Below are positions 26,348 to 35,723 of a DNA stretch of 64,000 nucleotides, piece by piece. The stretch is from the NCBI GenBank assembly GCA_035276685.1, contig DATELK010000221.1, positions 1 to 64,000 on the forward strand. Reading direction: 5' to 3'. A program made the translations under genes and the position numbers. Each line of letters starts with the position of its first letter. Positions within the stretch are counted from its first letter, which is position 1. The stretch is from JACVRN01 sp035276685 (GTDB lineage Bacteria; Acidobacteriota; Blastocatellia; Pyrinomonadales; Pyrinomonadaceae). A model generated the notes under the pieces. The model had not been told where the DNA came from, did not search any database, and saw only the letters and a program-made list of their open reading frames with translations.

Positions 26348-27943
26348 ATGATGGTAAAAGCGCTGCCACATACTCGCATGAGCTTTCCTCAAAAGGCTCT
26401 GCTCCTGCTCTTCATCTGCTGGTGCACGCTGCTTGCCGCGCCATCTAAAGCTACGGCGCAGCAGAACGCGTCCAACTACGACAGGCTTGAGCGCGCGGCG
26501 AGCCTGATAAGCGCAGGTCAGCTGGCAGGCGCGGAAGGCGAGCTGAACGCCGTCCTCAGACGCTCGCCCGAGGACGCCAACGCTCTTAATCTTCTGGGCG
26601 TCATACGCGCGCAGCAGCGCCGCAACACGGAAGCCGAGCAGCTTTTTCTTCGCGCCGTCAAATCAGCGCCGACGCTCATGGGAGCTTACCTGAACCTAGC
26701 GCGTCTCTACCTTGAGCTTGAGAAACAGGAACGCGCTCTCTGGGCATTCACGGAGGCCGCGAAGCTTTCGCCCGAAGACGCGGACATCAATCTTAACCTC
26801 GCGCTAATCTACGAGAGAAGGCGAGAGTACGAGCGAGCGCTTGAGCAGCTGTCGAAGATACCTTCGTCGCAGATGGGCGCGGAGCATCTCTACGTGCTCA
26901 TTAAGAGCCACCTCGGTCTCGGTCACGTGAGCGAAGCACAATCACTCGCCGCATCACTCAAGCAGCCCGGTCGCGTCCCGGCAGACATCGCCACACCGTT
27001 TGCCGCAGCCTTTGCCGAGCGAGAGCTTTTCGACGACGCCATACAGATTCTCGAAGCGGCCAAACAGTCGGGCGCGCCATCTTTCCCGCTCCTCTATAAT
27101 CTCGGCACGGCCTACTATCGCAAGCGCGACTTCACGCGCGCCGAAGCATTCTACACGGAAGCGCTCAATGTAAAGCAGGACGACGTTGACACTCTTCGCG
27201 CGCTGGCGAGAGTGGCACGCGCGCAGGGAGAGCTTGAGAAGGCTCTCGCTCATCTGGTTCGAGCGCGAAAGCTCGCGCCAAAATCGGAGGCGGTGCTTTA
27301 TGACTTCGGCTGGACGGCGCTGAACCTGAACCTGCTCTTTGACGCGCTCTCTGTGCTGGAAGAGCTGCAACGCGCGCACCCGGATGACCCGGCTTACCTT
27401 TACGCGCTCGGGATTGCGCGCCTTCAGAACGGCGAGGCCCAGAAGACGGTTGACCTGCTGAACCGCTTCATAAAGCTCAGGCCCGAGGAGAGCGGCGGCT
27501 ACTACGTGCTAGGGGCAGCGCTCTACGCGCTGAAGCAGTTTCCGCAAGCGCGAGCCATGCTTGAGCGAAGCGTAGAGCTTGAGCCTTATCCTGACGCGCA
27601 GTACTACCTCGGCATGATTGCCTACAACGAGGGCGACGACGCGCGTGCGGCACAGTGGCTCGAACGCGCGCTCAAGGCAGAGCCGAACTACGCCTCGGCA
27701 CGCGCCGCTCTCGGCATGACTTATTCAAGGCAGAAGAACTACAAGGCCGCGCGCACGGAGCTTGAGCGCGCCATGCAGCTTAATCCAAAGGACGCGACCG
27801 CAGCTTACCAGTTGGGACTCGTCTACGCGCGCCTCGGAGAGAAAGACCTCGCGCAGGGCATGTTCTCAACAGCCGACAAGCTCAGAGCCGAGAAGGAAAA
27901 AGAGAGCGCCGTGCGCTTCAGATTGATTGACCCGCCGAAGTAG
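26348..27943 (+). CDS. Exported TPR-repeat protein
   Basis: 531 residues; signal peptide after a short leader (MSFPQKALLLLFICWCTLLA, ends TATA-Q). An internal ATG at 26378 would give a standard n-region. About twelve TPR units fill the rest, for example AEGELNAVLRRSPEDANALN, AYLNLARLYLELEKQERALW and AYYRKRDFTRAEAFYTEAL. TPR arrays bind other proteins; the partner is unknown. It stands divergent to the minus-strand CRTAC1/GH43 genes and at the head of the long plus-strand sugar region. Confidence 0.85.
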   Translation: MMVKALPHTRMSFPQKALLLLFICWCTLLAAPSKATAQQNASNYDRLERAASLISAGQLAGAEGELNAVLRRSPEDANALNLLGVIRAQQRRNTEAEQLFLRAVKSAPTLMGAYLNLARLYLELEKQERALWAFTEAAKLSPEDADINLNLALIYERRREYERALEQLSKIPSSQMGAEHLYVLIKSHLGLGHVSEAQSLAASLKQPGRVPADIATPFAAAFAERELFDDAIQILEAAKQSGAPSFPLLYNLGTAYYRKRDFTRAEAFYTEALNVKQDDVDTLRALARVARAQGELEKALAHLVRARKLAPKSEAVLYDFGWTALNLNLLFDALSVLEELQRAHPDDPAYLYALGIARLQNGEAQKTVDLLNRFIKLRPEESGGYYVLGAALYALKQFPQARAMLERSVELEPYPDAQYYLGMIAYNEGDDARAAQWLERALKAEPNYASARAALGMTYSRQKNYKAARTELERAMQLNPKDATAAYQLGLVYARLGEKDLAQGMFSTADKLRAEKEKESAVRFRLIDPPK

Positions 27944-28000
27944 ATTAAGAGCACCCTTTCGATTTTCAAGACTTGCAGATAACAGGCTCGGAGGAAAGCT

Positions 28001-29167
28001 ATGCGTTTCAGTATGAAGTCCAGAGCATTTTTTATCGTCGTCCTTCTCTTGGCAGGCGCGATTGATGTACCGGCGCAGGCGCTCTACGAGATTCCTGAGG
28101 GCGTGGAGACTCGCTGGGCCAGTCCTGAGAATCCTACGGGAGAGAGGGGAAAGGGAGGCCAGGCCATGGGCGGACGAAAGGGCTCGCCCACCATAGCCAT
28201 CAAGGCTGGCCAGAGCGCCGTGCTGGCGGAAGCGCGAGGCACCTCGGGCATGGTGCGCCGTATGTGGATGACTATCCCTGACCGCAGCCCGCAGATGCTA
28301 AGAGGACTGAGGCTAGACATCTACTGGGACGGCTCCGCGCGCCCGGCCGTGAGCGCGCCCTTGGGCGACTTCTTCGGCATAGGCCTGGGGCGCATGGCCA
28401 CCTTCGAGTCCGCGCTCTTCTCAAACCCGGAAGGCCGCAGCTTCAACTCAGTCGTCCCTATGCCTTTTAAGACAGGCATGAGGATAGTGATGACGAACGA
28501 GAGCGGCAGAGACCTGCCTGAGCTTTTCTACGACATCAACTACACGCTCGGCGACAGGCATCCGGCGAACGTGCTCTACTTCCACGCGCACTGGCGGCGC
28601 GAGAATCCCACGACCATCCAGCGCGACTACGAGATTCTCCCCAGAGTGGAAGGCGCGGGCCGCTACCTTGGCACCAACATAGGCGTCATAGTCGACCAGA
28701 GCACTTACTTCAATACCTGGTGGGGCGAGGGCGAAATCAAAATCTATCTGGACGGCGACCGTCAGTTTCCTACAATCGTGGGCACGGGCACAGAAGACTA
28801 CATAGGCACGGCCTGGGGGCAGGGACAGTTCGCCAATCTCTATCAGGGAAGCCCCGTGGCAGACGAGAGAGCTATGCGCTGGTGCTTCTACCGCTATCAC
28901 GTAGTAGACCCCATATACTTCCGCCGGGAGATTCGCGTCACCATGCAGCAGATAGGCTACGTCGCAGACCATAGCCGGGGCGGGCTTGTGCGCACGAATC
29001 GGCGCATCTACCGCGCAGGGCCGGGGCTGGTCGAGAAAGACCTAAGGGAGGACGGCAAGTTTGAGCGCGCGGACGATTGGTCAAGCTGCGCCTACTTTTA
29101 CCTGAACAGGCCGGAGAACAACCTGCCCGCGCTCGCAGGGGCGCAAATGCGCATGGCCGGGCTCTAG
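28001..29167 (+). CDS. Exported GH172 (DUF2961) furanosidase-type hydrolase
   Basis: 388 residues. Signal peptide about 1-26 (ends DVPA-Q); GGAGGAAAG precedes the ATG. The family hallmarks are present: MRRMWM-type strand near 84-90, DFFGIG, NWW-type segment WWGEGEIKIYLDG and GTGTEDYIGTAWGQ. E243 and E265 correspond to the pair of conserved glutamates that act in GH172. Characterised GH172 members cleave alpha-furanosides: D-arabinofuranosides or fructofuranose dianhydrides. Together with GH43 and a galactofuranose-type importer nearby, a furanoside substrate is a good guess. Confidence 0.88.
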   Translation: MRFSMKSRAFFIVVLLLAGAIDVPAQALYEIPEGVETRWASPENPTGERGKGGQAMGGRKGSPTIAIKAGQSAVLAEARGTSGMVRRMWMTIPDRSPQMLRGLRLDIYWDGSARPAVSAPLGDFFGIGLGRMATFESALFSNPEGRSFNSVVPMPFKTGMRIVMTNESGRDLPELFYDINYTLGDRHPANVLYFHAHWRRENPTTIQRDYEILPRVEGAGRYLGTNIGVIVDQSTYFNTWWGEGEIKIYLDGDRQFPTIVGTGTEDYIGTAWGQGQFANLYQGSPVADERAMRWCFYRYHVVDPIYFRREIRVTMQQIGYVADHSRGGLVRTNRRIYRAGPGLVEKDLREDGKFERADDWSSCAYFYLNRPENNLPALAGAQMRMAGL

Positions 29168-29189
29168 GGCCAGGGCGGTCGGATAGATA

Positions 29190-29218
29190 TTGACAGAAGC
29201 TGACAGTCCTGTTATAAG
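29190..29218 (+). promoter_or_regulatory. Sigma70-type promoter upstream of TonB receptor
   Basis: TTGACA (29190-29195), 17-base spacer, TATAAG (29213-29218). Near-consensus. Predicted start of transcription about 29225, directly at a LacI-like half palindrome, leaving a leader of about 250 bases before the ATG at 29475. Confidence 0.65.
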
Positions 29219-29225
29219 CCGAGTG

Positions 29226-29238
29226 GTTAAGCGTTTAC
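29226..29238. promoter_or_regulatory. Candidate LacI-family operator O1 (imperfect)
   Basis: GTTAAGCGTTTAC, CG-centred and imperfectly symmetric, shares GTTAAGCG with the perfect palindrome at 29351. It overlaps the predicted transcription start, where a repressor would block RNA polymerase. Confidence 0.5.
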
Positions 29239-29350
29239 GTAGTAGTTAATAAAGACTTTCCAAGCAGTTCTCTTCGACAAGTGAGTAAGCTTTCAGACCG
29301 CTTCTGAGAGGGGCGGGCTGCCCGTTCTTTTGGCAGCTATGCGCCGGGAG

Positions 29351-29364
29351 GTTAAGCGCTTAAC
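29351..29364. promoter_or_regulatory. Candidate LacI-family operator O2 (perfect palindrome)
   Basis: GTTAAGCGCTTAAC is a perfect 14-base palindrome with the central CG typical for LacI-family sites, extended to 22 bases with a single mismatch pair. It lies 125 bases downstream of O1, a spacing that could allow looping. A LacI-family gene is at 39168. Confidence 0.6.
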
Positions 29365-29474
29365 TTCCTGCCTCCTCTTGAAGCATGATTTCCGGCATGT
29401 GCGCGCGGAAATTGATTTGGCCATTTAGCCTACGGGCCTATCGTTGATGACGGTCTAGTTTCTCAGGAGAGATC

Positions 29475-32400
29475 ATGAAATCGAACAAGCTGATGGGGTT
29501 TGCCTTCTTGGTGCTGGCACTCCTCTGTGCGCCGTCCGTCTTCGCACAGAGCGACAGGGGAAGCATCACGGGTACTGTGACCGACCCAACGGGGGCCGTC
29601 GTCCCTAACGCTAAGGTCACGGCGACCAACCTGACCACGGGAGAGGTGCGTGAGACGAACACCTCCGATCAGGGGACATACACGTTGCCAGAGCTTAAGG
29701 CCGACCCGTACAAGGTGACGGCCGAGGCTCCGGGTTTCAAGACCACTGTCATAGAGTCCGTGCAGGTGGCCGTGCAGGTCATTCGCCGCGCAGACTTCCA
29801 GCTTGAGATAGGCGAAGTCACAAACACTGTCACGGTCTCTGCCGACGCAGCGCCTGTGATTCAGACCGACACGCCCGTCAGGCAAACGAACGTGACGGAG
29901 CGGCAGGTCAGGGAACTGCCGCTACAGGTGAGCAGCGAGGCTGGCGGGCGTACTCCGCTCTCCTTCATCTTCCTGGACAGCAACGTCACCTCGTCTGGCA
30001 ACATAGGCGCGCAGGACAACCGAGGCACCAACGCCTCTCGCTTCCGCGTGGCTGGCGGACAGGCTCTAGGCACGGAGATTCTGGTTGACGGCGCGTCTAC
30101 CTTCCGCGCGCAGGCCGGAACCAATTTCACGGAGATAGCGCCGGGGCCGAATGCCTTTCAGGAGTTCACGCTCTCTACAAGCACCTACTCGGCCGAGTTC
30201 GGCCGCTCGACGGGCGGCATAGTCAACTTCACCTTGAAGTCGGGCGGCAACGATTTCAACGGCGAGGTCTACTGGCTGCATCGCAACGAGGCGCTCAATG
30301 CCAACAGCTTCTTCAACAATGCCACGGGCGTAGAGAGGCCGCGCGACCTTCAGCACGACTTCGGCTTCAACATAGGCGGCCCGGTCTTTTATCCGCGCTT
30401 CGGCATAGGCCAGGGCAATCCCTTCGGGCTGCTGAGGAATCGCACCTTCTTCTTCTTCAACTACGAAGGCTATCGCTTCAGCCGCTCGGAGACGGTCAAC
30501 ATCTCCGTGCCGACCTTGAGAATGCGGCAGGGCGACTTCGGCGAGCTGTTCACAGACCCGGCCGTGCTCGCGCAGTTCCCGGGCGGCGTGCAGATTTACG
30601 ACCCGCGCAGCGGAGGCCCGGGCGCTCGCAATCCGTTCCCCGGCAACATCGTCCCCGCGACCTCTTTCGACCCGGTAGGTCTGGCGATACTTCGCACGTT
30701 ACCTACGCCGACACGGCCCGGCGTCTTCCGCAACTACACTGCGTCAACGACCAACCCGCTGACGATGAACAACGCCGTCCTGAAGATAGACCAGGTGTTG
30801 ACGGACGCTCAGCGGCTCTCCTTCAGCTACTCGTACCGCGAGAGCGGGTCGGTAGAGGGAGGCTTCCCGCGCTTCGCGGCTCCGCTTTACGCCTTCGGTC
30901 GTTACGACTTCGGCATCAAGTCCTACATCGCGCGACTCTCGTATGACTGGACGATTTCGCCGACAATCATTAACCACTTCAACGCGGGCTTCACGCGCTC
31001 TGTCACGACTAGAAGGAATCCTGCGGTGGGCGCGTTCCCGGACGCCGTGGCGCTAGGCGTGCCTGCGGGCTCCGTGCTTGGCGGAGCGTTCCCGGCGGTA
31101 GACTTCCCGGGTTACGGCGACCCCGGCACTTCCACTGACACACGCGCTTATCAGGGCATAGGCGGCTCGTTCTTCAACGACCTGCCGTTTGCGGACAACA
31201 CCACTCAGTTCTCAGACACGCTGACCTGGATTAAGGGACGCCACACTTTCAGGTTCGGCGGCGACGTGAGGTGGCAGCAGTTCAACGCGGCTCAGCTTCT
31301 GAGTCCCGGCGGCTGGTTCAACTTCCGCCACCTTCAGACGGCCAACGCGGACGTCAACAATCAGGGCTGGCCCATCGCGAGCCTTATCACGGGCGCGACC
31401 GAGTGGTCGTTCAACAGCAGCAAGACGCTTGACCCCGGCTGGCGCTACTTTTACCCGGCCTTCTTCGTGCAGGACGACATTAAGCTCACGCCTAAGCTGA
31501 CGCTGAACGTGGGCCTGCGCTACGAGATTAGCTACCCGCGCACGGAGTCAGGCGGGCGGCTTCGCAGCTTCGACCCGAACGTGACTAACCCCGTGGTGGG
31601 AAGGCGCGGCGCGCTCGTCTCCGTCAACGGGACGGGAGCGCTCAAGGCGCAGTACGAAGGCATAGCCAAGCCTGACTACTCCAACATAGGGCCGCGCGTA
31701 GGGTTCGCTTACGCGATTAACGACAAGACGGTGGTGCGCGGCGGTTACGGTCTTTACTACTCGCCAATCCTTTACGGCTTCGGTGGCGACGTGGCGATTA
31801 CCGAAGGCACGGAAGGCTACAACACGCACCTTGCACGACCGCAGTTCGGAGCGGACGCGGCCTTCTTCCTGAGCAGCTACCCGGCCCGCCCGCCCACCGA
31901 CCCGAACGACCAGTTCATAGGTCAGGACGTGACCTTCATCAACCCGAACTACAAGGCCGGACGCACGGCGCAGTGGAGCCTCGATATTCAGCGAGAGCTT
32001 CCGAAGAACTTCGCCGTCTCGGTCGGCTACATAGGAAGCCGTGGCACGCGCCTGCGCTCGGACTTCAACAGGCAGAACGCGCTGCCGCTTGAAGCGCTGC
32101 GCCTGGGCTTCCCGCTGCTGAATAAACTTCTGGCTGATGTGACTCCGGCCGAGCGCGCTTACGCGCAGAGCGTGGGCTTTACGCTTCCGGCCACTCCTGC
32201 TTCCGTCTTCCCCGGATTCGGCGGCACGGTGGCGCAGTCGCTCCGTCCCTTCCCGCAGTACAATCTGCTGAGGAACGTGCTTGAGAGCGAGGGCCAGAGT
32301 TGGTATCAGGCTTTGCAGGTCAAGTTCGGTCGCCGCTTCACGCAGGGCATGCAGTTCGACGTGTCCTACACCTTCTCAAGGTTGAGGACGACGGGCGCGG

Positions 32401-33155
32401 AAGACCTCTACGGCGGAAGCCCCGTCAACCAGCCGCAGAATCCATACGAGCGGCCCATCTTCAATTCGCCGAACAGCACGCCGCACGTGCTTGTCTTCAA
32501 CTACCTGCTTGAGCTGCCGTTCGGCAAAGGCAAGCGCTTCCTCAATCGCGGAGGCGTAGTGGACAAGCTGGTCGGAGGCTGGCAGATAAACGGCATACAC
32601 CGTTACCAGACAGGCTTCCCGCTCGTCATCACCAGCAGCCGCAACTCTGGCTTCCTGAATCTCGTAGGCTTCGCTGGCACGCGCGGCGCGCAGCTTCGCG
32701 TGAACCTGACGGGCCAGCCAATCCTTGCGGGCAACGACCCTGCGAACGTGAGCTTCAGGGTGCTGAACGGGCTCGCGTTCTCGCAGCCGCCCAACTTCGA
32801 GGGGCCGCCTACGACGGACGTGACAAACCCGAGCTACAGGGAGTACTACGCTGACCCGTCGCGGTTCTTCGGCACCGGGCCGGTCGTGACGGACGAGCGC
32901 ATCTTCCCCTTCCTGAGCGAGAACTTCAGCATTCTCAAGAGGACGCCCATACGCGAGGGCGTGATGTTGGAGCTGCGCGCGGAGTTCTTCAACCTCTTCA
33001 ACCGTCACAGGTACTTCGGCCCCGACACGAACTTCCAGAACTTCGACCCGGCTGTTCCGCTCTCTACGGGTGGCTTCGGCATCTCCGGCATCATCGGAGA
33101 CCCGAACGTTTACGGGCCCCGAACGGTTCAGGTCGGAGCCAAGGTGATTTTCTAA
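29475..33155 (+). CDS. TonB-dependent receptor with carboxypeptidase-regulatory domain
   Basis: 1226 residues. Signal peptide about 1-25 (ends SVFA-Q); AGGAGA before the ATG. A regulatory beta-sandwich (ITGTVTDPTGAVVPNAKV to YKVTAEAPGF) is followed by a plug (TNVTERQVRELPLQ, ILVDGASTFRAQ, EFTLSTSTYSAEFGRSTGG) and a large beta-barrel ending in QVGAKVIF. Outer-membrane uptake of a large substrate, most likely a glycan fragment, is inferred from its glycosidase neighbours. Preceded by a consensus promoter and two LacI-type operator candidates, so it is probably substrate-induced. Confidence 0.92.
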   Translation: MKSNKLMGFAFLVLALLCAPSVFAQSDRGSITGTVTDPTGAVVPNAKVTATNLTTGEVRETNTSDQGTYTLPELKADPYKVTAEAPGFKTTVIESVQVAVQVIRRADFQLEIGEVTNTVTVSADAAPVIQTDTPVRQTNVTERQVRELPLQVSSEAGGRTPLSFIFLDSNVTSSGNIGAQDNRGTNASRFRVAGGQALGTEILVDGASTFRAQAGTNFTEIAPGPNAFQEFTLSTSTYSAEFGRSTGGIVNFTLKSGGNDFNGEVYWLHRNEALNANSFFNNATGVERPRDLQHDFGFNIGGPVFYPRFGIGQGNPFGLLRNRTFFFFNYEGYRFSRSETVNISVPTLRMRQGDFGELFTDPAVLAQFPGGVQIYDPRSGGPGARNPFPGNIVPATSFDPVGLAILRTLPTPTRPGVFRNYTASTTNPLTMNNAVLKIDQVLTDAQRLSFSYSYRESGSVEGGFPRFAAPLYAFGRYDFGIKSYIARLSYDWTISPTIINHFNAGFTRSVTTRRNPAVGAFPDAVALGVPAGSVLGGAFPAVDFPGYGDPGTSTDTRAYQGIGGSFFNDLPFADNTTQFSDTLTWIKGRHTFRFGGDVRWQQFNAAQLLSPGGWFNFRHLQTANADVNNQGWPIASLITGATEWSFNSSKTLDPGWRYFYPAFFVQDDIKLTPKLTLNVGLRYEISYPRTESGGRLRSFDPNVTNPVVGRRGALVSVNGTGALKAQYEGIAKPDYSNIGPRVGFAYAINDKTVVRGGYGLYYSPILYGFGGDVAITEGTEGYNTHLARPQFGADAAFFLSSYPARPPTDPNDQFIGQDVTFINPNYKAGRTAQWSLDIQRELPKNFAVSVGYIGSRGTRLRSDFNRQNALPLEALRLGFPLLNKLLADVTPAERAYAQSVGFTLPATPASVFPGFGGTVAQSLRPFPQYNLLRNVLESEGQSWYQALQVKFGRRFTQGMQFDVSYTFSRLRTTGAEDLYGGSPVNQPQNPYERPIFNSPNSTPHVLVFNYLLELPFGKGKRFLNRGGVVDKLVGGWQINGIHRYQTGFPLVITSSRNSGFLNLVGFAGTRGAQLRVNLTGQPILAGNDPANVSFRVLNGLAFSQPPNFEGPPTTDVTNPSYREYYADPSRFFGTGPVVTDERIFPFLSENFSILKRTPIREGVMLELRAEFFNLFNRHRYFGPDTNFQNFDPAVPLSTGGFGISGIIGDPNVYGPRTVQVGAKVIF

Positions 33156-33194
33156 TCCGGGCACCAGCAGATGAGCGGCGCGGGAAAGGTTGAC

Positions 33195-33225
33195 TTGACA
33201 CCCCCGCGCCGTTCTTCTTTACTAT
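33195..33225 (+). promoter_or_regulatory. Candidate promoter of TPR gene
   Basis: TTGACA (33195-33200) and TACTAT (33220-33225) with a 19-base spacer. If used, transcripts start near 33232, which favours ATG 33255 over the upstream ATG 33171 as the start of the next gene. Confidence 0.4.
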
Positions 33226-33254
33226 GCCGCAGGTCTCAACTTTTTCCAGCCGCC

Positions 33255-35003
33255 ATGACATGCCTGAACTTCAACTCGCTCCGCCGAATCGTGATGACGC
33301 TCGTCATGTCTTTGGCAGCAACAGGTAGCGGGTCGGCCTGGGAGACACAGGTCGGTACCGCCTGCGGTAGCGGGCGGGTATTAGTTAAATTGGAGTCAAG
33401 ATTAAGTAAGACCCGCCCGCTACCGCAGGCGGTACTGACCTACTTCTCTATAACGCAGCAGGGCGCAGACCCTCAAAGGGCCGCCGCGCTCGTTGACGAG
33501 GCAATAGCGGCGCTGGAAAAAGGTGATGAAGCGGCGGCACGTTCGCTCCTTCAGCAGGCCGTCAAGCTGGACACTAATAACGAGCTGGCGCACACCTATC
33601 TGGGAGTCATGGCAGACCGCGCTGGCGACCTCGCTGAGGCCGAGCGACAGTTCGCCGCAGCAGCCATAGCCTCTCCAACCTCTGCGGCCGCGCGCAATAA
33701 TCACGGGGCCATACTGCTCAGGCTGGGGCGCACGGAGCAGGCCGCCAAACAGTTCGAGGTCTCGCTCAAGCTGAATCCGAACCAGGCGAGCGCCCTCGTC
33801 AACCTCGCTCAGATAAGATTCGCAAGCGGGAAGCCGGAAGGCCTGCGCGCCGCGCGAGAACTCTTTGAGAAAGCACGCGCCATCGCGCCCGACCTTGAGA
33901 TTACGCGCGCACTCCTAGTCATCACCTTAAGCCTTAACGACAAGTCTGCCGCCGCCGCTTACTATAAGGAGTACGCCGCGCAGGTCTCTGCATCTTCTGC
34001 GAGCGAGCTAACGAGCCCTAAGCTTCGCGCGGAGCTTGGAGCGGCGCTGCTCGCGGCAGGACTCAATCAAGAGGCTGGCGAAGAGCTGACGGCCGTGGTC
34101 GCAAGTGAGCCTTCGAACGTGAGCGCGATACTTCTTCTGGCGCGCTCCTTCATGGCGCAGAACGACATACGCTCGGCCGGGCGCACGCTTGAGTCTGCCG
34201 TGGCGCGCGGGATAGATTCCGCTCCCATCTACGCCGCGCTCGCGGATGTCTATCAGGCAGCGGGTCACATAGAGAATGCGATACCTGCCATGCGCCTTGC
34301 CATCGAGCGAGAGCCGACATCGGAAGCCTATCGCTTCCGCTACGGGATGCTTTTGACGGACACGAAAGCGCCTGAAGCAGCCGTCATACGCCTTAACGAA
34401 TCTCTCAAGGAGTTTCCAAACTCGTCAAAGCTCTGGTTCGCTCTTGGCATCGCGCACTTCAAGAAGCAGCGACACGACGAAGCAGCCAAAGCCTTCGCGC
34501 GAGCCGCAGAGCTTGACCCTAAGTTCGCGGCGGCGCTCGCCTATCTTGGAATCGTTTACGACGAGACGGGCCGGTATGCGGAAGCCATAGAGAGCTACAG
34601 GCGCGCGGTCGCGGCCGACGACAAACTGGCCGCCGCGCACTACCTTCTCGCGGACGCAATGATTAGACAGACCTCTGCCGACACGGCCGGGGCCGAAAGC
34701 CATCTTGTGCGAGCCATACAGCTTGAGCCCGGTTTCGCGCCCGCGCGTCTTGCGCTCGCGCGTCTCTACATCAGGCTTGAGCGATTTCAGGAGGCGGCGA
34801 CTCAGCTTGAAACCGTCGCGGCCGCAGACCCCGAACAGCCAGAGGCGCAGTACCAGTTGGGCCGCGTCTACATGCGCCTGAAGCGTCCCGCTGATGCTCA
34901 AAAGGCCGTGGCCGCGTTCAAGAGGCTGAGCGAAGACCAGCAGAAGCGTGCCGAGACCGAGCGGCAGGAGCTTGTTCGTCGTCTCGCCAACGTAAATTTC
35001 TAA
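33255..35003 (+). CDS. Exported TPR protein with repeat-encoded linker
   Basis: 582 residues from ATG 33255. Signal peptide MTCLNFNSLRRIVMTLVMSL... ends near GSA. Residues about 32-62 are encoded by a palindromic repeat (33349-33441), including TRPLPQAVLT at 53-62. Then TPR units fill the protein: AALVDEAIAALEKGDEAAAR, AHTYLGVMADRAGDLAEAER, and later AAKAFARAAELDPKFAAALA. The ORF extends to ATG 33171, before the candidate promoter. TPR arrays scaffold protein complexes; here probably in the periplasm alongside the TonB receptor system 16 bases upstream of that earlier start. No partner can be named. Confidence 0.85.
   Translation: MTCLNFNSLRRIVMTLVMSLAATGSGSAWETQVGTACGSGRVLVKLESRLSKTRPLPQAVLTYFSITQQGADPQRAAALVDEAIAALEKGDEAAARSLLQQAVKLDTNNELAHTYLGVMADRAGDLAEAERQFAAAAIASPTSAAARNNHGAILLRLGRTEQAAKQFEVSLKLNPNQASALVNLAQIRFASGKPEGLRAARELFEKARAIAPDLEITRALLVITLSLNDKSAAAAYYKEYAAQVSASSASELTSPKLRAELGAALLAAGLNQEAGEELTAVVASEPSNVSAILLLARSFMAQNDIRSAGRTLESAVARGIDSAPIYAALADVYQAAGHIENAIPAMRLAIEREPTSEAYRFRYGMLLTDTKAPEAAVIRLNESLKEFPNSSKLWFALGIAHFKKQRHDEAAKAFARAAELDPKFAAALAYLGIVYDETGRYAEAIESYRRAVAADDKLAAAHYLLADAMIRQTSADTAGAESHLVRAIQLEPGFAPARLALARLYIRLERFQEAATQLETVAAADPEQPEAQYQLGRVYMRLKRPADAQKAVAAFKRLSEDQQKRAETERQELVRRLANVNF
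33349..33441. repeat. GC-rich palindromic repeat (family 2), copy 3, inside a gene
   Basis: Left arm 33349-33380 and right arm 33411-33441 are inverted repeats with one mismatch over 31 bases, separated by 30 AT-richer bases. The whole element is translated in frame within the TPR gene. The right arm gives TRPLPQAVLT, the same frame as in copy 2. Confidence 0.9.
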
Positions 35004-35021
35004 ACGACTCAAGAGGGGCTT

Positions 35022-35714
35022 ATGACGTTGCTTCTTCCACGAAAGCTTTTCCCCGCGCTCATCATCGCATGCCTGATGTGCGCCGCGCTCTCCTTAAAGG
35101 CTTACGGCCAATCACAACAACAGCAGCAGACTCCGCCCGCCGTTGACGAATGGACGGACGGCTTTGACGGCAAGTCTCTGGACTCGACCAAGTGGGAGCT
35201 ATTCACCTTCGAGGGCGGGGCTGGAAAGGTAGAGGTCAAGGACGGCCAGCTTCAGATGCGCGGCCATTCGGGCACACGCTCGGGCGTCAGGAGCAAGCCC
35301 ACCTTCACCGCCGAGCGCTTCATTGTCGAAGCCACCATCGCCAAGGTCGGCACGGCCATGCCTGAGCCTAACTCTTCTGCGCTTCCCATAGGCAACGCCA
35401 TCCTGACCATCCTGTTCGACGGCTCTGGACGCAACCGCATAGAGTGGCTGCTCACGAGCGAAGGCACCTTCGAGGCGTGGGCTGTGATTGACGGGCGAGG
35501 CGAGCGGCTAGATAACCGCAACCTCGGCACCAAAGCCAAGTCGCCCACCATAGGCATAGTCCGCAGGGGCGACGAGTTCCTCTTCATGCTCAACGGAGAG
35601 GCGGGCCTGAGGAAAGTGATTAAGAATCTGCCCAAGCCGTTTCACGTTATGCTCTACGGCTACAGCTCTTCTGAAAATAACTGGGATTCGGTTCGCGTGG
35701 TCACGGCGAAATAA
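35022..35714 (+). CDS. Exported concanavalin-like (lectin/glucanase fold) protein
   Basis: 230 residues with signal peptide (MTLLLPRKLFPALIIACLMC..., ends AYG-Q) and a Gln run. The mature part opens WTDGFDGKSLDSTKWELFTF and continues KVEVKDGQLQMRG, RFIVEATIAKV and GDEFLFMLNGEAG, the strand pattern of a jelly-roll lectin domain of the LamG/DUF1080 type. No clear catalytic residues, so it may bind glycan rather than cleave it. It lies 18 bases after the TPR gene and 9 bases before a GH43 gene, which points to a shared transcript. Confidence 0.7.
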   Translation: MTLLLPRKLFPALIIACLMCAALSLKAYGQSQQQQQTPPAVDEWTDGFDGKSLDSTKWELFTFEGGAGKVEVKDGQLQMRGHSGTRSGVRSKPTFTAERFIVEATIAKVGTAMPEPNSSALPIGNAILTILFDGSGRNRIEWLLTSEGTFEAWAVIDGRGERLDNRNLGTKAKSPTIGIVRRGDEFLFMLNGEAGLRKVIKNLPKPFHVMLYGYSSSENNWDSVRVVTAK

Positions 35715-35723
35715 CGGAAGACG

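Noticed and set aside
32376..33164. Long antisense ORF under the TonB receptor gene
   Set aside because: One of many shadow frames typical for high-GC DNA; Arg/Val-rich with no domain.
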